A DNA stretch of 64,000 bases from Paracoccaceae bacterium (GCA_012103375.1 WLWX01000001.1:2894492-2958491), one strand, 5' to 3'. Shown: positions 46,938-56,743, counted from the stretch's first letter. A program made the numbers and translations. Notes: generated from the sequence alone by a model not told the origin.

Positions 46938-47987
46938 AACCTGATGCTGCTTCTGGGCGCTGCGGGGCTTAGCCACAGCCTGTTTGGCAAACGTCTGATT
47001 CCCATCGGCACCGTCTATGATCCCTTCGTGTGCCGGGGCCTCGATGCGCTGAACTACGCCTGTTATCAGGACGCGCGGTTCCTGCTGGTGGGCACGCCCT
47101 CGGGCGTTACGCTTGCACCCGAAGGCGGCGCGCACCAATCGATCGGCACGCCCCTGATCGGGATGAGCCAGGACGGGCTGGCCGCGTTCGAACCGGCATT
47201 TGCCGACGAGTTGGCCGTGATCATGCAATGGGCGTTTGATTACATGCAGCGTGACGGCGAAGGTGACCCGGATGAGCGGACCTGGCTGCGCGACGAAACC
47301 GGCGGATCGGTCTATTTGCGCCTGACCACCAACCCAATTGAACAGCCCGGCAAGCGCGTCGATGAAGATTTCCGACAGGGCGCCGTTGACGGGGCCTATT
47401 GGCTGCGAAAACCGGGCCCGAACTGCGATGTTGTAATCGCCTATCAGGGTGCTGTTGCGCCCGAGGCGATCAAAGCTGCCGCAATGCTGGGGCAAACCCG
47501 CCGGGATATCGGCGTGCTGGCGGTGACCTCGGCGGACCGGCTTAACGCTGGTTGGACGGCGGCCCAGCGCGCCCGTGCCAATGGCAACACCGACGCGCGC
47601 GCCCATATTGAAACACTCATGCAAGAGTTGCCGCCGCACTGCCGGATCGTCACCCTGCTTGACGGTCACCCTGCCACATTGTCCTGGATCGGTTCCGTTG
47701 CCGGACATGTGACCTTGCCCCTGGGGGTCGAGCATTTTGGCCAAACCGGCACAATCGGTGACCTTTACCGGAACCAGGGCATCTGTGCGGCTTCGATCAT
47801 CGACAGGGTAAATGGGTTGACCGTCGGCCCGAGGGCACGTGTTTGACGGGATCAGGATAAAGCGCGTCAGCAGAACCGGCCCGTGACCGATGGCGCGCGC
47901 ATGTCCCGATTTGGCGGCTATTGAAAATCAGCTAGCATGCGGATTTCTGTTCTTCAGCTGCGCAAAAAATGCTGGTTGGAAATACTC

Positions 47988-48001
47988 TGGTAGATATGCC
48001 A
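47988..48001. promoter_or_regulatory. Possible GntR-type (UxuR/ExuR-like) operator upstream of uxaC
   Basis: TGGTAGATATGCCA is an imperfect palindrome 66 bases before uxaC, resembling the TTGGTATACCAA-type sites of hexuronate regulators. No regulator gene is in the window. The rest of the 220-base gap shows nothing else. Confidence 0.35.
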
Positions 48002-48066
48002 ACAGGGGTGGCGCACATGGAATACAATCTGCACCAGTTCGACGCTGGACGAGGGGGAAGTGAATA

Positions 48067-49473
48067 ATGGCCTTGGCTGTTCCAGATCGCCTGTTCCCCC
48101 TCGATTCCGATACTCGCAGCGTTGCCCGCGCGCTTTATGGCGAAGTTGCCGACCTGCCGATTGTCAGTCCGCACGGGCACACTGATCCACGGTGGTACGC
48201 CGAAAACAAGAATTTCACTGATCCAGCCGAAATGCTGGTCATTCCCGATCACTATATCTATCGGATGCTGTTTTCTGCGGGCGTGCCGCTGGAGGATTTA
48301 GGCATTGCGGGCAACGGATCGGACCGGGTCGAAACTGATGGTCGCAAGATCTGGCGTCTGTTCGCCGCGCATTATTTTCTGTTCCGGGGGACGCCGTCCC
48401 GGTTCTGGCTGGACCATTCGTTTCAGGATGTCTTCGGCCTGACCAAACCGCTGTCCGCCGCGACAGCCGACGAATATTATGACCATATATCCGAGCGTCT
48501 GGCGCGGCCCGAGTACAAGCCGCGCGCATTGCTTAAGCAGTTCAACATTGAATCGATTGCGACCACCGAAGGCGCGCTTGATGATCTGAAGTGGCACCAG
48601 CAAATGGCGCGTATTGACCTGCCAAGCAATGTCATCAGCGCCTATCGTCCCGACACTGTGGTCGACCCCGAATGGGAAGGGTTTGCCGAAAACCTCGACC
48701 AGCTTGGGCAGATTACGGGCATGAATACCGACACCTGGGACGGTTACCTTGACGCACATCGGTCCCGGCGCGAATTCTTCAAATCCCTCGGAACGACGTC
48801 TACGGATCACGGGCACACGACGGCGCGCACCGAAAACCTGACCAGGTCCGAAGCGTCGGACCTGTTCCAGCGCGTGCGCAAAGGGCAAGCCTCGGCCGAG
48901 GATGCCGATGCGTTCCGTGGGCAGATGCTGACCGAAATGGCCCGGATGAGCCTTGATGACGGTCTTGTCATGCAAATCCACCCCAGCAGCGAGCGGAACA
49001 ATTCGGCCGAGATGATGAAAAAGTTCGGCCGCGATCGTGGGTTCGATATGCCGGGCAAAATGAACTATCTGCGGGCATTGAAGCCGCTGCTTGATGACGT
49101 TGGGTTGAACCCGAAACTGACCATTGTTCTGTTCACGCTGGACGAAGGCGCCTATGGCCGCGAGTTGGCGCCGCTGGCGGGGGTATACCCGGCGCTGAAG
49201 CTTGGCGCGCCATGGTGGTTCTATGACAGCCCGGAAGGGGCGCGCCGCTATCGCGAGGCAACGACTGAAACCGCCGGAATCTATAACACATCCGGGTTTG
49301 TCGACGACGCGCGGACCTTGTGTTCATTGCCTGCGCGCCATGACATGGCCCGCCGGATTGATTGCGCGTACCTGGCAACTTTGGTTCGGACCGGTCGCCT
49401 TGGCGAAGCGGACGCAGCCGAGGTCGCGCATGACCTTGCCTATGGGCTGATCAAGAAAACTTACAAACTTTGA
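48067..49473 (+). CDS. uxaC: Glucuronate isomerase
   Basis: Isomerises D-glucuronate to D-fructuronate (and galacturonate to tagaturonate), first step of hexuronate use. The 468-residue protein has the amidohydrolase-like metal site SPHGHTDPRWYAEN near residue 35, and the C-terminal ARHDMARRIDCAYLATLVRTGRL, FDMPGKMNYLRAL and KLGAPWWFYDSPEG. ATG 48067 follows GAGGGGGAAG. No uxaB or uxuA partner is adjacent, so the rest of the pathway must be elsewhere. Intact. Confidence 0.95.
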   Translation: MALAVPDRLFPLDSDTRSVARALYGEVADLPIVSPHGHTDPRWYAENKNFTDPAEMLVIPDHYIYRMLFSAGVPLEDLGIAGNGSDRVETDGRKIWRLFAAHYFLFRGTPSRFWLDHSFQDVFGLTKPLSAATADEYYDHISERLARPEYKPRALLKQFNIESIATTEGALDDLKWHQQMARIDLPSNVISAYRPDTVVDPEWEGFAENLDQLGQITGMNTDTWDGYLDAHRSRREFFKSLGTTSTDHGHTTARTENLTRSEASDLFQRVRKGQASAEDADAFRGQMLTEMARMSLDDGLVMQIHPSSERNNSAEMMKKFGRDRGFDMPGKMNYLRALKPLLDDVGLNPKLTIVLFTLDEGAYGRELAPLAGVYPALKLGAPWWFYDSPEGARRYREATTETAGIYNTSGFVDDARTLCSLPARHDMARRIDCAYLATLVRTGRLGEADAAEVAHDLAYGLIKKTYKL

Positions 49474-49653
49474 TGGCGGATGTGGCGCGTGCATTGTGAC
49501 GCGCGCTGGCTGCCACCACAAAGCGTCACAGCCGGTGGGGCAAACTGCCTTCAATGGCCGTTACGAAAGATGAATTGCAAAAGGGTCCGTACCCAAGTGA
49601 TATTTTTTTGCAATTGACGATCCCGAAATGGACGATGAGGATTTCCAGTACCC
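49474..49653 (+). other. Gap with possible short acidic peptide frame
   Basis: A frame starting at ATG 49554 (MAVTKDELQKGPYPSDIF) meets a run of seven T at 49603-49609; one extra T would let it continue as an acidic peptide (IDDPEMDDEDFQ) that overlaps the end of the opposite protease gene. This may be the start of a lost gene or chance. Nothing else is seen in the gap. Confidence 0.2.
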
Positions 49654-52600
49654 CTATTGTCCGCCATATGATTCAAGTGCCGCGATCGTGCCGCGCCCAA
49701 AGACACCATCAATGCTGGAATTGTAGAGTCCAGCGGATTTTAATTCCAACTGGACGGCGCGCCGTAACTCATCATTTAATAATGACGCGTTCCCTTCGAT
49801 AAAAATAGTCCTTACGTCTGCATCACCAAAACGGAACAGGCCCAGTAATGCTTGCGCTGCCTGCGCCAGCTCATCACCGTCTGTCAGATTGGCGGGCAAG
49901 GTTTTGAGGGTTGCCCGATGCGCCGTTGTCGAATTGCGCTGTGCCTGGAACTCCGATGGATTGCGCATTGTTCCGTCGGGTCCGACCAGAACCAGCCCAC
50001 GCACGATCTGATCATCAAATTCGCCAGCGCCGAATGACTGTCGATCAATTGTCGCAATATCTCCGTCCTGCGAAATCTGGGCTGACCAATTCGCGTGTCC
50101 CTTGGCCAGGTCAAGCTGCACCAGCTGCTGGCCCGCGATCAGTGCCTTGTTCCCCGACCCGACCGACGATTTTTCGACATATACCATATTCTCAAGTGGC
50201 AATACGGCGCTGTGGGTCGGAGTGTCCTCAGTTGCGGGCCACACACGCAAATTCCGGCTTTCAGGGTCCGACAGGAATATGTACCCGCGACTGTCCACCG
50301 TCCCCCAGGTGTCCTTGCCCGCCAAATGCCGTTTGCCGGGGCGGCCCGTGCGCCCGTCAAACGTTCGAATTTCGGCATTTTCGGTATCTTCATCTGTGAC
50401 TGAAACGATCACTGAACCGTCGGTCGAATACGCAGTATCATTTCCGCCCCAACGCAGCGTCTGCATATTGCCAACCGGGCGGAAGTTGGGAAGCTCTGCA
50501 ATCTCGCCCTTGCCACCTTCCCAGTCGAAACCGGCCACCAATTTCCCGTCGGGCGAAACCGACAGGTTGCTGAACAATGCGACCTCATCATCGCTCAAAT
50601 CGCGTGTCTTTATGTGTTTGATATCCGGGAGTTGGCTGATGTCGTGAAGCGAAACACTTCTGATGTCACTGGTAATCAGCCAATCCTGACCCGGAACAAA
50701 TATGAGGTCGTCAACCTGACCAAATCCATCCTCACCCGACAGGTCCAATCGGGCAAGTTCTGCGCCGCTCCGGGCATTCCAGATCACGACCATTGCATTT
50801 GCCTGGGCCGCAACCAGTTTTCCGTCATCAGAAACCGTAAGGTTCTGCGTGTCGGGACAGCATGGCCAATCCCACCCAATCGACGAGTAATCCCCCAGTT
50901 CCAGGCCCTTCAAAGTGGCCAGATGTGCCGGGGTTGGGCCACTGACGTCCCAGGTGTCGACCCTGCCGCGCATCGTGGATGTTGCAGCTGTTTTGCCGTC
51001 ACGGGACGTGGTGACCGACGCGAACCGTCGCGCAGCGCTCGGGCCTCGACCGAGCCATCCAATTTACCGAAATAAGCGATCTCCCGTCTTGGGTTTATCG
51101 CAACTGTCGGGGCGTGAATGCGTTGGTCAAAGGAGTCCTGCCAAAGTACGACGCCTTGTTCGGGATCTGACACCGCGATGCCATAGGCACGCCCTGCGGA
51201 TCCCGCCAGTCCAGAGCCATCGTCAACATCCACGGATGTGAGGATCCATTCCCGGTGCGCACGCCAGGAATTCAGCGTATCCCTCGTGGACGGATCAATT
51301 CGATGCAAAGACCCGTCTGCGAAACCCGCGATCATTGTTTGCCCGTCTGCGTTTCGACGTAGGCGGTGCCCGTCCATTTCGATATTGACCGACCAATGCA
51401 GTTGCGGGATGTCCGTCCGCTCAAACAGCAGCTCGCCAGTCAATGAATACCCGCGCAGGGCCTGTGTTGTCCCGATGACGATGGATCGCGCGTCCGGGCT
51501 GAACGCCACTGTCGCATCAAATGGGCTATCTTCATCGATCTCAAACCGGCGCAAAACGCGTTTTTCTGCAAGATTGAGGATCGTCACTGTCTTGTTTTCG
51601 GCCAATGCCGCCAACTTGCCATCCGGGCTGACGTCGATGGTTGAAGGTGTGCTGGTCGGGTTTTCCCAATTAAACCGGTCAATGACGTCAGCGTCGGATA
51701 TCGAAAAGACAAGCAAGTCGCCGCTGCGTTCCGGCAAAAGGATCCTGTCCGTTCCGGGAATCCGGGCAGAAACGCCCGAAATTTTTGGCAGTTCTACCCT
51801 GGTAATGAAGGACAGGTTCGAAGCGTCGCGAATGACAACTCCGGCCACGCCGCTGATTACCGCAAGGCGCGTACCATCTTCGCTGACTTCCAGCGCGTTG
51901 ATCCGCCTTGGAAAAGCACCTTCTGAATGAAGAACCGACCACCCGTTCGGCAGGCCGTCTTCGATACTATCGCTCAACTCTAGCGCGCTGAAAAGTGACG
52001 GTTCATCGGGCGCCTGATCAACACTCGCGTCTGTCGTCACGGGATCGGGGTCGTCTGTGCCGCCGTTGTTGTTTTCGATCGCCGACAAGCGCTCAATTTC
52101 ATCCAGAACGATCGGACACCCGGAATACCGTTCACGCAGTCGCGTTGCCTGCTGCTTGGTCAGACTGTCGAAATCCGCCAGCACACCGGCGCCCTGGGTA
52201 CATTCAGGCGCCTGAGGCGCGCGCGTCGTCAAACCCAACGCCGCAGCAACGGCCGCGATCCGCGTGCCGCGGTTGAACGAGTTTGCATTGTCCGGCGCCT
52301 CCCCGCCACGGGTGTGCACCCCGAGTATGGCAAGATCGCTTGCGCGCAGGATCAATGCACCGGAACTGCCACCAAAGGTATCGCAGGTGTGACGTATTTC
52401 GGCCTCAGGTGCGTTGGGCTGACTGGCGTGAATAAAGCAACCAAACGGATTGAAACGTTTCGGAATACCGCGGGGATGATGCACAATCATCAATTGGCGC
52501 CCCGGTTCCAATCGTGTGTCGGTGATCAGTGGAAGCGTACCCCAAGTGTCGCCCGGCGCCCCTGCGGTGTTCAATATCAAAGCGTCCTCATCCGCGGCCA

Positions 52601-53087
52601 ATGCAGCGGGCGCTTGGACATCCACACTGTACGAACGGGCCAAATCGATCCGACCCTCGTTGTCATAGCCCATCAGCAACCGCGCTTCAGCCAGGGACCA
52701 ATCCTCTGGATCGTCAGAACGCGCGACACCGGCGGGATCAATGCAATGAGCAGCGGTAAGCACGCGGTCCGCGCCGATAAGACTTCCAGTGCAATGCGAC
52801 ATCCGTATCCGGCCATCGTTCCGTCGGAAACACAAGTCGATGCGCCCAATTGCCTGGCCAAAACGGCGAACGCGATTGTCCGGCAAAACAAAGGCGATGG
52901 GCTGCCAATCGCCAATAGCGCGCGTCGGATTTCCATCCGCGTCCAAAACGACCGCCTGCGAACCGGTCGATTCAACAAGGCTGTCTTCAAACTGAAACTG
53001 GCATTCCTGAGCCGCCGCAAACCCCGCGCTTGCAAGGGATGCCACGCAGAAAATCATCAGCAAACGGAATCGCACAATAACCATCAT
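49654..53087 (-). pseudogene. Secreted trypsin-like protease with WD40 repeats and C-terminal peptidoglycan-binding domain, frameshifted
   Basis: From ATG 53087 the product has a signal peptide (RFRLLMIFCVASLASAGFAAA). An S1-type serine protease domain follows: His in RVLTAAHCID, Ser in CDTFGGSSGALIL, Asp likely near EDALIL. Next comes a linker, then a run of beta-propeller (WD40-like) repeats (ALEVSEDGTRLAVIS, IDVSPDGKLAAL, VAFSPDARSIVIG). Near 51020 one base appears lost, and the propeller continues in another frame (RVDTWDVSGPTPAHLATL, LSVSPDGKLVAG). It ends with a peptidoglycan-binding type 1 domain (ELRRAVQLELKSAGLYNSSI, then GVFGRGTIAALESYGG). Restoring one base gives 1,144 residues. 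The first part alone would still be a protease with half a propeller. MITE copy D lies 15 bases upstream of the start. Confidence 0.8.
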
Positions 53088-53102
53088 GGAAGTCTATCGG
53101 CT

Positions 53103-53320
53103 GATTGTGTTGAAAAACTCCGAAATCAGAGCGTCGCGGATTTCTTGCGAAAACCTATGAAGCGAAATAGTCGGAAAGCTTTGACCACGAGACAGCGCAT
53201 GGCTGCGCGTGAGCGCATGTAGGCGATTTGGGCCGACCCCCGCGCCAAAAATTTAGGATCGGGCTGCATGGAAAGAAAAATCATCGTTCAGGCCCTAAAA
53301 CGGAGTTTTTCAACACAATC
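53103..53320 (-). mobile_element. 218-base MITE, copy D (reverse)
   Basis: Same element in reverse orientation, with target duplication GGCT (53099-53102 and 53321-53324). It ends 15 bases from the start codon of the protease/WD40 gene, so that gene has lost its native promoter and probably its ribosome binding site context. Confidence 0.93.
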
Positions 53321-53505
53321 GGCTAAGATCCGCTAATCAAGTCCAGGCACGTATGATTGCGACGCATTCTGAACGCGTGGCGTCAGGGTCTTATTGCTGC
53401 GACCGCTGTGCACATTCGGATAACGTCTGCCCGACGCCAAGCGGCAGGACCCCGACATCCCACTTGACCGCAGAATGCCAATGAAATAGCCCGTAAACCG
53501 TCTTA

Positions 53506-53544
53506 GCGGGCGTTGTGTAATGGTAAGACCTCAGCCTTCCAAGC
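53506..53544 (+). tRNA. 5' half of tRNA-Gly (anticodon TCC), truncated
   Basis: GCGGGCG acceptor strand, TGTAATGGTA D-arm and TCAGC-CTTCCAA-GC anticodon arm match the 5' half of tRNA-Gly(TCC). The sequence then departs: the 3' side of the anticodon stem, the T-arm (no GGTTC) and the acceptor complement are absent. The break is right after the anticodon loop and an integrase gene begins 126 bases downstream, so this is probably a scar of integration into tRNA-Gly. Not a functional tRNA as it stands. Confidence 0.7.
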
Positions 53545-53670
53545 AAAACTTGTGAGTATCACTGGGTAGCACATCGTTGCTTAGTCTTTCATTTTATTAT
53601 ATTTTGTCTAGCACGTACCACCATCAAGCATCACCTTGTATCATTACACTTCCGACAAAATGCCGACAAA

Positions 53671-54378
53671 ATGCCGAAGCTTACAGAAACCTATGTTGGC
53701 AAGATCCCTCAGGCGTCGGAGGGGACAAAGAAGGTCTGGGACAAAGAGATCAAGGGTCTCGTTCTGTTCGTCGGCAAGCGCGCGAAGACTTGGTATTTCC
53801 AAAAAGACGTCGGTGGGCAAACCAAACGTATTCTGATTGGTCGTTACCCGATGATCTCTGCAAAGGCGGCACGGCAGACGGCGATGGGGCTCGCGCTCGA
53901 GATGGGCCGAGGAGCGGGGCGCGCGGCCCAAATTGGGGCGCCGACGCTCGAACAAGCCATGGAAGCATATCTCGCACGTCCAAAACTTCGCTCGGAGGCA
54001 CACAAAGATGGCATTCGAGGCCAGTTCGATTTGCATCTCAAAGACTGGATGCGCTTGCCGCTCGACGAGATCTCCAAGGCCATGGTGGCCGAGCGTCACG
54101 ACCGACTGTCAGACCGACCATCGACAGCGAACCACACCCTCAAATATTTTCGCACGGTCTGGAACCATGCCCGAAGGACCTACGATCTCGCTGAGTGCCC
54201 AACGATGGCGATCGAGTGGTGTGAGGAGCGGCCTATACTGTCGGAGACGTCAGCACCTGAAGCCCTGCGTCTTCGTTATCGCCTGCTGGGAGTGCCGTTG
54301 ACGGTCGCAACAGTTGATCTGAGCGCCGAGTGGCCAGAAATCCATAGAGAACTCATAGAGTTGGTAGGCCAACCTTAA
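53671..54378 (+). pseudogene. Tyrosine-type integrase, N-terminal part only
   Basis: A 235-residue frame whose start matches phage/island integrases: an N-terminal arm-binding DUF4102 domain (KLTETYVGKIPQASEGTKKVWD, GLVLFVGKRAKTWYF, ILIGRYPMISAKAAR) and the SAM-like core-binding domain (TLEQAMEAYLARPKL, NHTLKYFRTVWNHARRTYDL). The catalytic domain with the R-H-R-Y residues is missing. After about residue 190 the sequence no longer looks like an integrase. With the half tRNA-Gly upstream it marks the decayed end of an integrated element. Base composition here is lower in GC than in flanking core genes. Confidence 0.7.
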
Positions 54379-54429
54379 ACCCAATAGCCGGTGCCGGCAG
54401 CTTGTGCTTCGGACCCGACAGCAAAAATA

Positions 54430-54460
54430 TTGAAGCAATTTTGGCCGTTCGTGCTATCAT
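54430..54460 (+). promoter_or_regulatory. Possible promoter of the nuclease/phosphatase gene
   Basis: TTGAAG (54430-54435) and TATCAT (54455-54460) with 19-base spacing lie 25 bases upstream of the start codon region, which also has GAGGAG. The spacing is longer than ideal. Confidence 0.35.
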
Positions 54461-54485
54461 CACGACATTTAGAGGAGAATTTTTT

Positions 54486-55679
54486 ATGAAAATCCTTGGA
54501 CTCCTAACTGCCCTGTCGTTTGCATTCCCGATCATTGCGCAAGCCGCCGATCTCCGGATTGGCGCTTGGAACATCCAAGACCTACATCATCAGGAAGGAT
54601 TCAGTCTTCGCGATTTTGGGAACACCCAGAGCGTGAAGCGAAAAGCGAAAGACTTCGAACTCTTGGAAAAGTATCGAGATAGCTTCGGAGCAGATGAACG
54701 TCCTGCAGATGTAATAGCCTTGCAAGAAATCGGAACGAAGGCAGCGCTCGATCGCCTGTTTCCAGCGTCAGATTACGATACGGTGATGTCGCCTCGCTGG
54801 GTCGATGATGACGCCCTTGAAGGCCAAGGGGATGTTTACACAGCAATCGCCGTCCGAAAGGCTTCCGGAGCTCAAATAGTCCAGCGCGAGGGCTTTCCAG
54901 AGCTGTCTGTTCTGCATTCTGACGGACGTCCAACCCGTGCAGGCACGGGCGCACTCATTGACACAGATGGGCACCGGTTTTGGTTTCTGTCGGTCCATCT
55001 GAAGTCCAGTTGTGCAACCACCAAGAGCGCACACAAGTCGACAAGCGATGATTGTGAAACGCTCTGGAAACAGGTCCCAATTCTTGCTGAATGGATTGAG
55101 GAAAAACGTGCGACGGGGATTCCAGTCATCGTCGCAGGTGACTTCAATCGAAGGTTTCGCCAGTTTCAGAGCGAAGGCCCGGTTTGGGAAGATTGTGTTG
55201 AAAAACTCCGTTTTAGGGCCTGAACGATGATTTTTCTTTCCATGCAGCCCGATCCTAAATTTTTGGCGCGGGGGTCGGCCCAAATCGCCTACATGCGCTC
55301 ACGCGCAGCCATGCGCTGTCTCGTGGTCAAAGCTTTCCGACTATTTCGCTTCATAGGTTTTCGCAAGAAATCCGCGACGCTCTGATTTCGGAGTTTTTCA
55401 ACACAATCGGAAGGATTGAACGGCACACCGCCGGAGAATGACATCGTAACCCCTTGGCTGATCCAGCATCCAAGAACGGTGACGCGACAGTGTCCCACCC
55501 GTAAGGGGGCAAGCACACAGCCAATAGATTGGGTACTTATTGATTTCGATTTGGACGCAAGCTTCGTTGATGGATCATTTTGGGAACGCAGATTCGAACA
55601 TAACGACGTAGCGCAAGCGCAGAATGGGAAAGGCCTCAGCGACCACTGCCCGATCAGCATAGATCTGGAGTTGGACTAG
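54486..55679 (+). pseudogene. Secreted endonuclease/exonuclease/phosphatase family protein, split by MITE E
   Basis: ATG 54486 after GAGGAG starts a signal peptide (MKILGLLTALSFAFPIIAQA) and an EEP-fold (DNase I-like) domain: LRIGAWNIQDL, DVIALQEIGTKAALDR with the metal-binding Glu, FLSVHLKSSC, VIVAGDFNRRF, and the final LSDHCPISIDLEL with catalytic Asp-His. MITE copy E interrupts the gene after VWE. Deleting the 218-base element and one GGAA restores GPVWEGLNGTPPEND and a single 323-residue frame. Lower GC than the core genes and location behind an integrase remnant suggest horizontal origin. Without repair the product lacks the catalytic SDH motif. Confidence 0.88.
55191..55408 (+). mobile_element. 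218-base MITE, copy E
   Basis: Same element as copy A with target duplication GGAA (55187-55190 and 55409-55412), inside the nuclease/phosphatase gene. Confidence 0.95.
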
Positions 55680-55740
55680 ATTGGTTGCCTGGAGGAATCG
55701 GGGTTTCTGCATTGGCACACTGAAGGGGAACGGCTAATTT

Positions 55741-56743
55741 TGTTGAAAAACTCCTGCTTGATCGAGGGCTATGGCGCTGATTCAATCCTCTCAACAAGCG
55801 GGAGGATCAGCCATGATGGGACCGAGGCAGGAAGCACAGGCGGCGCTGTTCTATGAGTTCTCGCTGGAAGACCATGTCCCGCAAGATCACCTGCTGCGAT
55901 CGATTGATCGTTTCGTCGATCTGAGCAGCATCCGCGCCCATCTTGCCGATTTCTACAGCCACACCGGTCGTCCTTCGATCGATCCTGAACTGCTGATCCG
56001 GATGCTGATCGTCGGTTACTGCTTCGGCATCCGGTCCGAGCGGCGGCTCTGTGAAGAGGTACACTTGAACCTCGCGTACAGGTGGTTTTGTCGGCTCGAC
56101 CTGGCCGATCGGGTGCCGGATCACTCGACCTTTTCAAAGAACCGGCATGGTCGGTTCCGCGAGAGTGAGCTGCTGCGCCATCTCTTCGAGACCACGGTCG
56201 CGCGATGCATCGCCGAAGGTCTCGTCAGCGGTCAGCGCCTGGCCGTCGATGCCAGCTTGATCGAGGCGGATGCCAACAAGCAGTACTCTGCGCCAAAGGA
56301 AGAATGGGACATTGCGCGGATCGATGCAGACGCTGCACCCCGCGCGGTCCGCGAGTATCTCGACACTCTGGATGAGGCCGCATTCGGAGCAGCGACACCG
56401 GTCGAGCCAAAGTTCACGTCCTATTCCGACCCAGCCAGCCAGTGGACGGCGGCGCGTAAGGGTCCCGCATTTTTTGCCTACTCCGACAACTATCTCATCG
56501 ATACCGATCATGGTGTCATCGTCGACGTGGAAGCGACACGGTCGATCCGTCAAGCCGAGGTGGGGTCAACCAAGACGATGCTGAAGCGGGCCAAAGAGCG
56601 CTTCGATCTTCATCCCGAACGGCTGATCGCCGACACCGCCTACGGATCGGGACCCATGCTCGGATGGCTGGTGGGTGAAAAGATCGCACCGCACATCCCG
56701 GTCTTCGACAAAGCCGGGCGCACCGATGGCACCTGGTCCCGAG
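55741..56743 (+). mobile_element. IS1182-family element, left part, truncated by IS3
   Basis: The left end TGTTGAAAAACTCC (55741-55754) is followed by a transposase gene. The element stops abruptly at 56743, where the IS3 element begins, and no right half is found on the other side of the IS3. The left end is identical over 14 bases to the MITE ends. Confidence 0.85.
55813..56743 (+). pseudogene. IS1182-family transposase, C-terminus lost
   Basis: ATG 55813 with GGAGG seven bases upstream. The first 310 codons show the DUF772 N-terminal domain (FYEFSLEDHVPQDHLLRSID, GRPSIDPELLIRMLIVGYCFG) and two catalytic Asp of the DDE domain (AVDASLIEADAN and LIADTAYGSG). The chain is cut by IS3 after RTDGTWSR, losing the region that holds the third acidic residue and the end of the protein. 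It should be inactive. Confidence 0.88.

Larger units (their letters stand above)
45257..47846 (+). pseudogene. Transketolase / E1-type thiamine diphosphate enzyme, doubly disrupted
   Basis: Remnant of a large TPP-dependent enzyme usually annotated transketolase (AceE-like in part). TPP-binding GDAELDEGNIYE and IIDYNRQSLDG, then AYTIKCWGTPIAGHKDNHGG, and a C-terminal HFGQTGTIGDLYRNQGI are visible. Likely TTG start at 45257 after GGAAG. Two lesions: a tandem CAGCGACGCG duplication at 46081-46100 shifts the frame, and MITE copy C with its 4-base duplication interrupts the codons for AEMNLM at 46720. Removing ten bases and 222 bases restores one uninterrupted frame of 785 residues. Not a functional gene now. 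Confidence 0.9.

Noticed and set aside
44161..47846. Chromosome rearrangement between IS630 copies at hisH
   Set aside because: The flanks rejoin across a single TA into an intact hisH stop codon, as expected for simple insertion.
53506..53580. Functional tRNA-Gly gene
   Set aside because: The 3' half does not pair: no acceptor complement, no T-arm, broken anticodon stem.
16799..55408. The repeated 218-base units as a CRISPR or regulatory RNA family
   Set aside because: Copies are widely spaced, with different 4-base target duplications and terminal inverted repeats, which is transposition behaviour.
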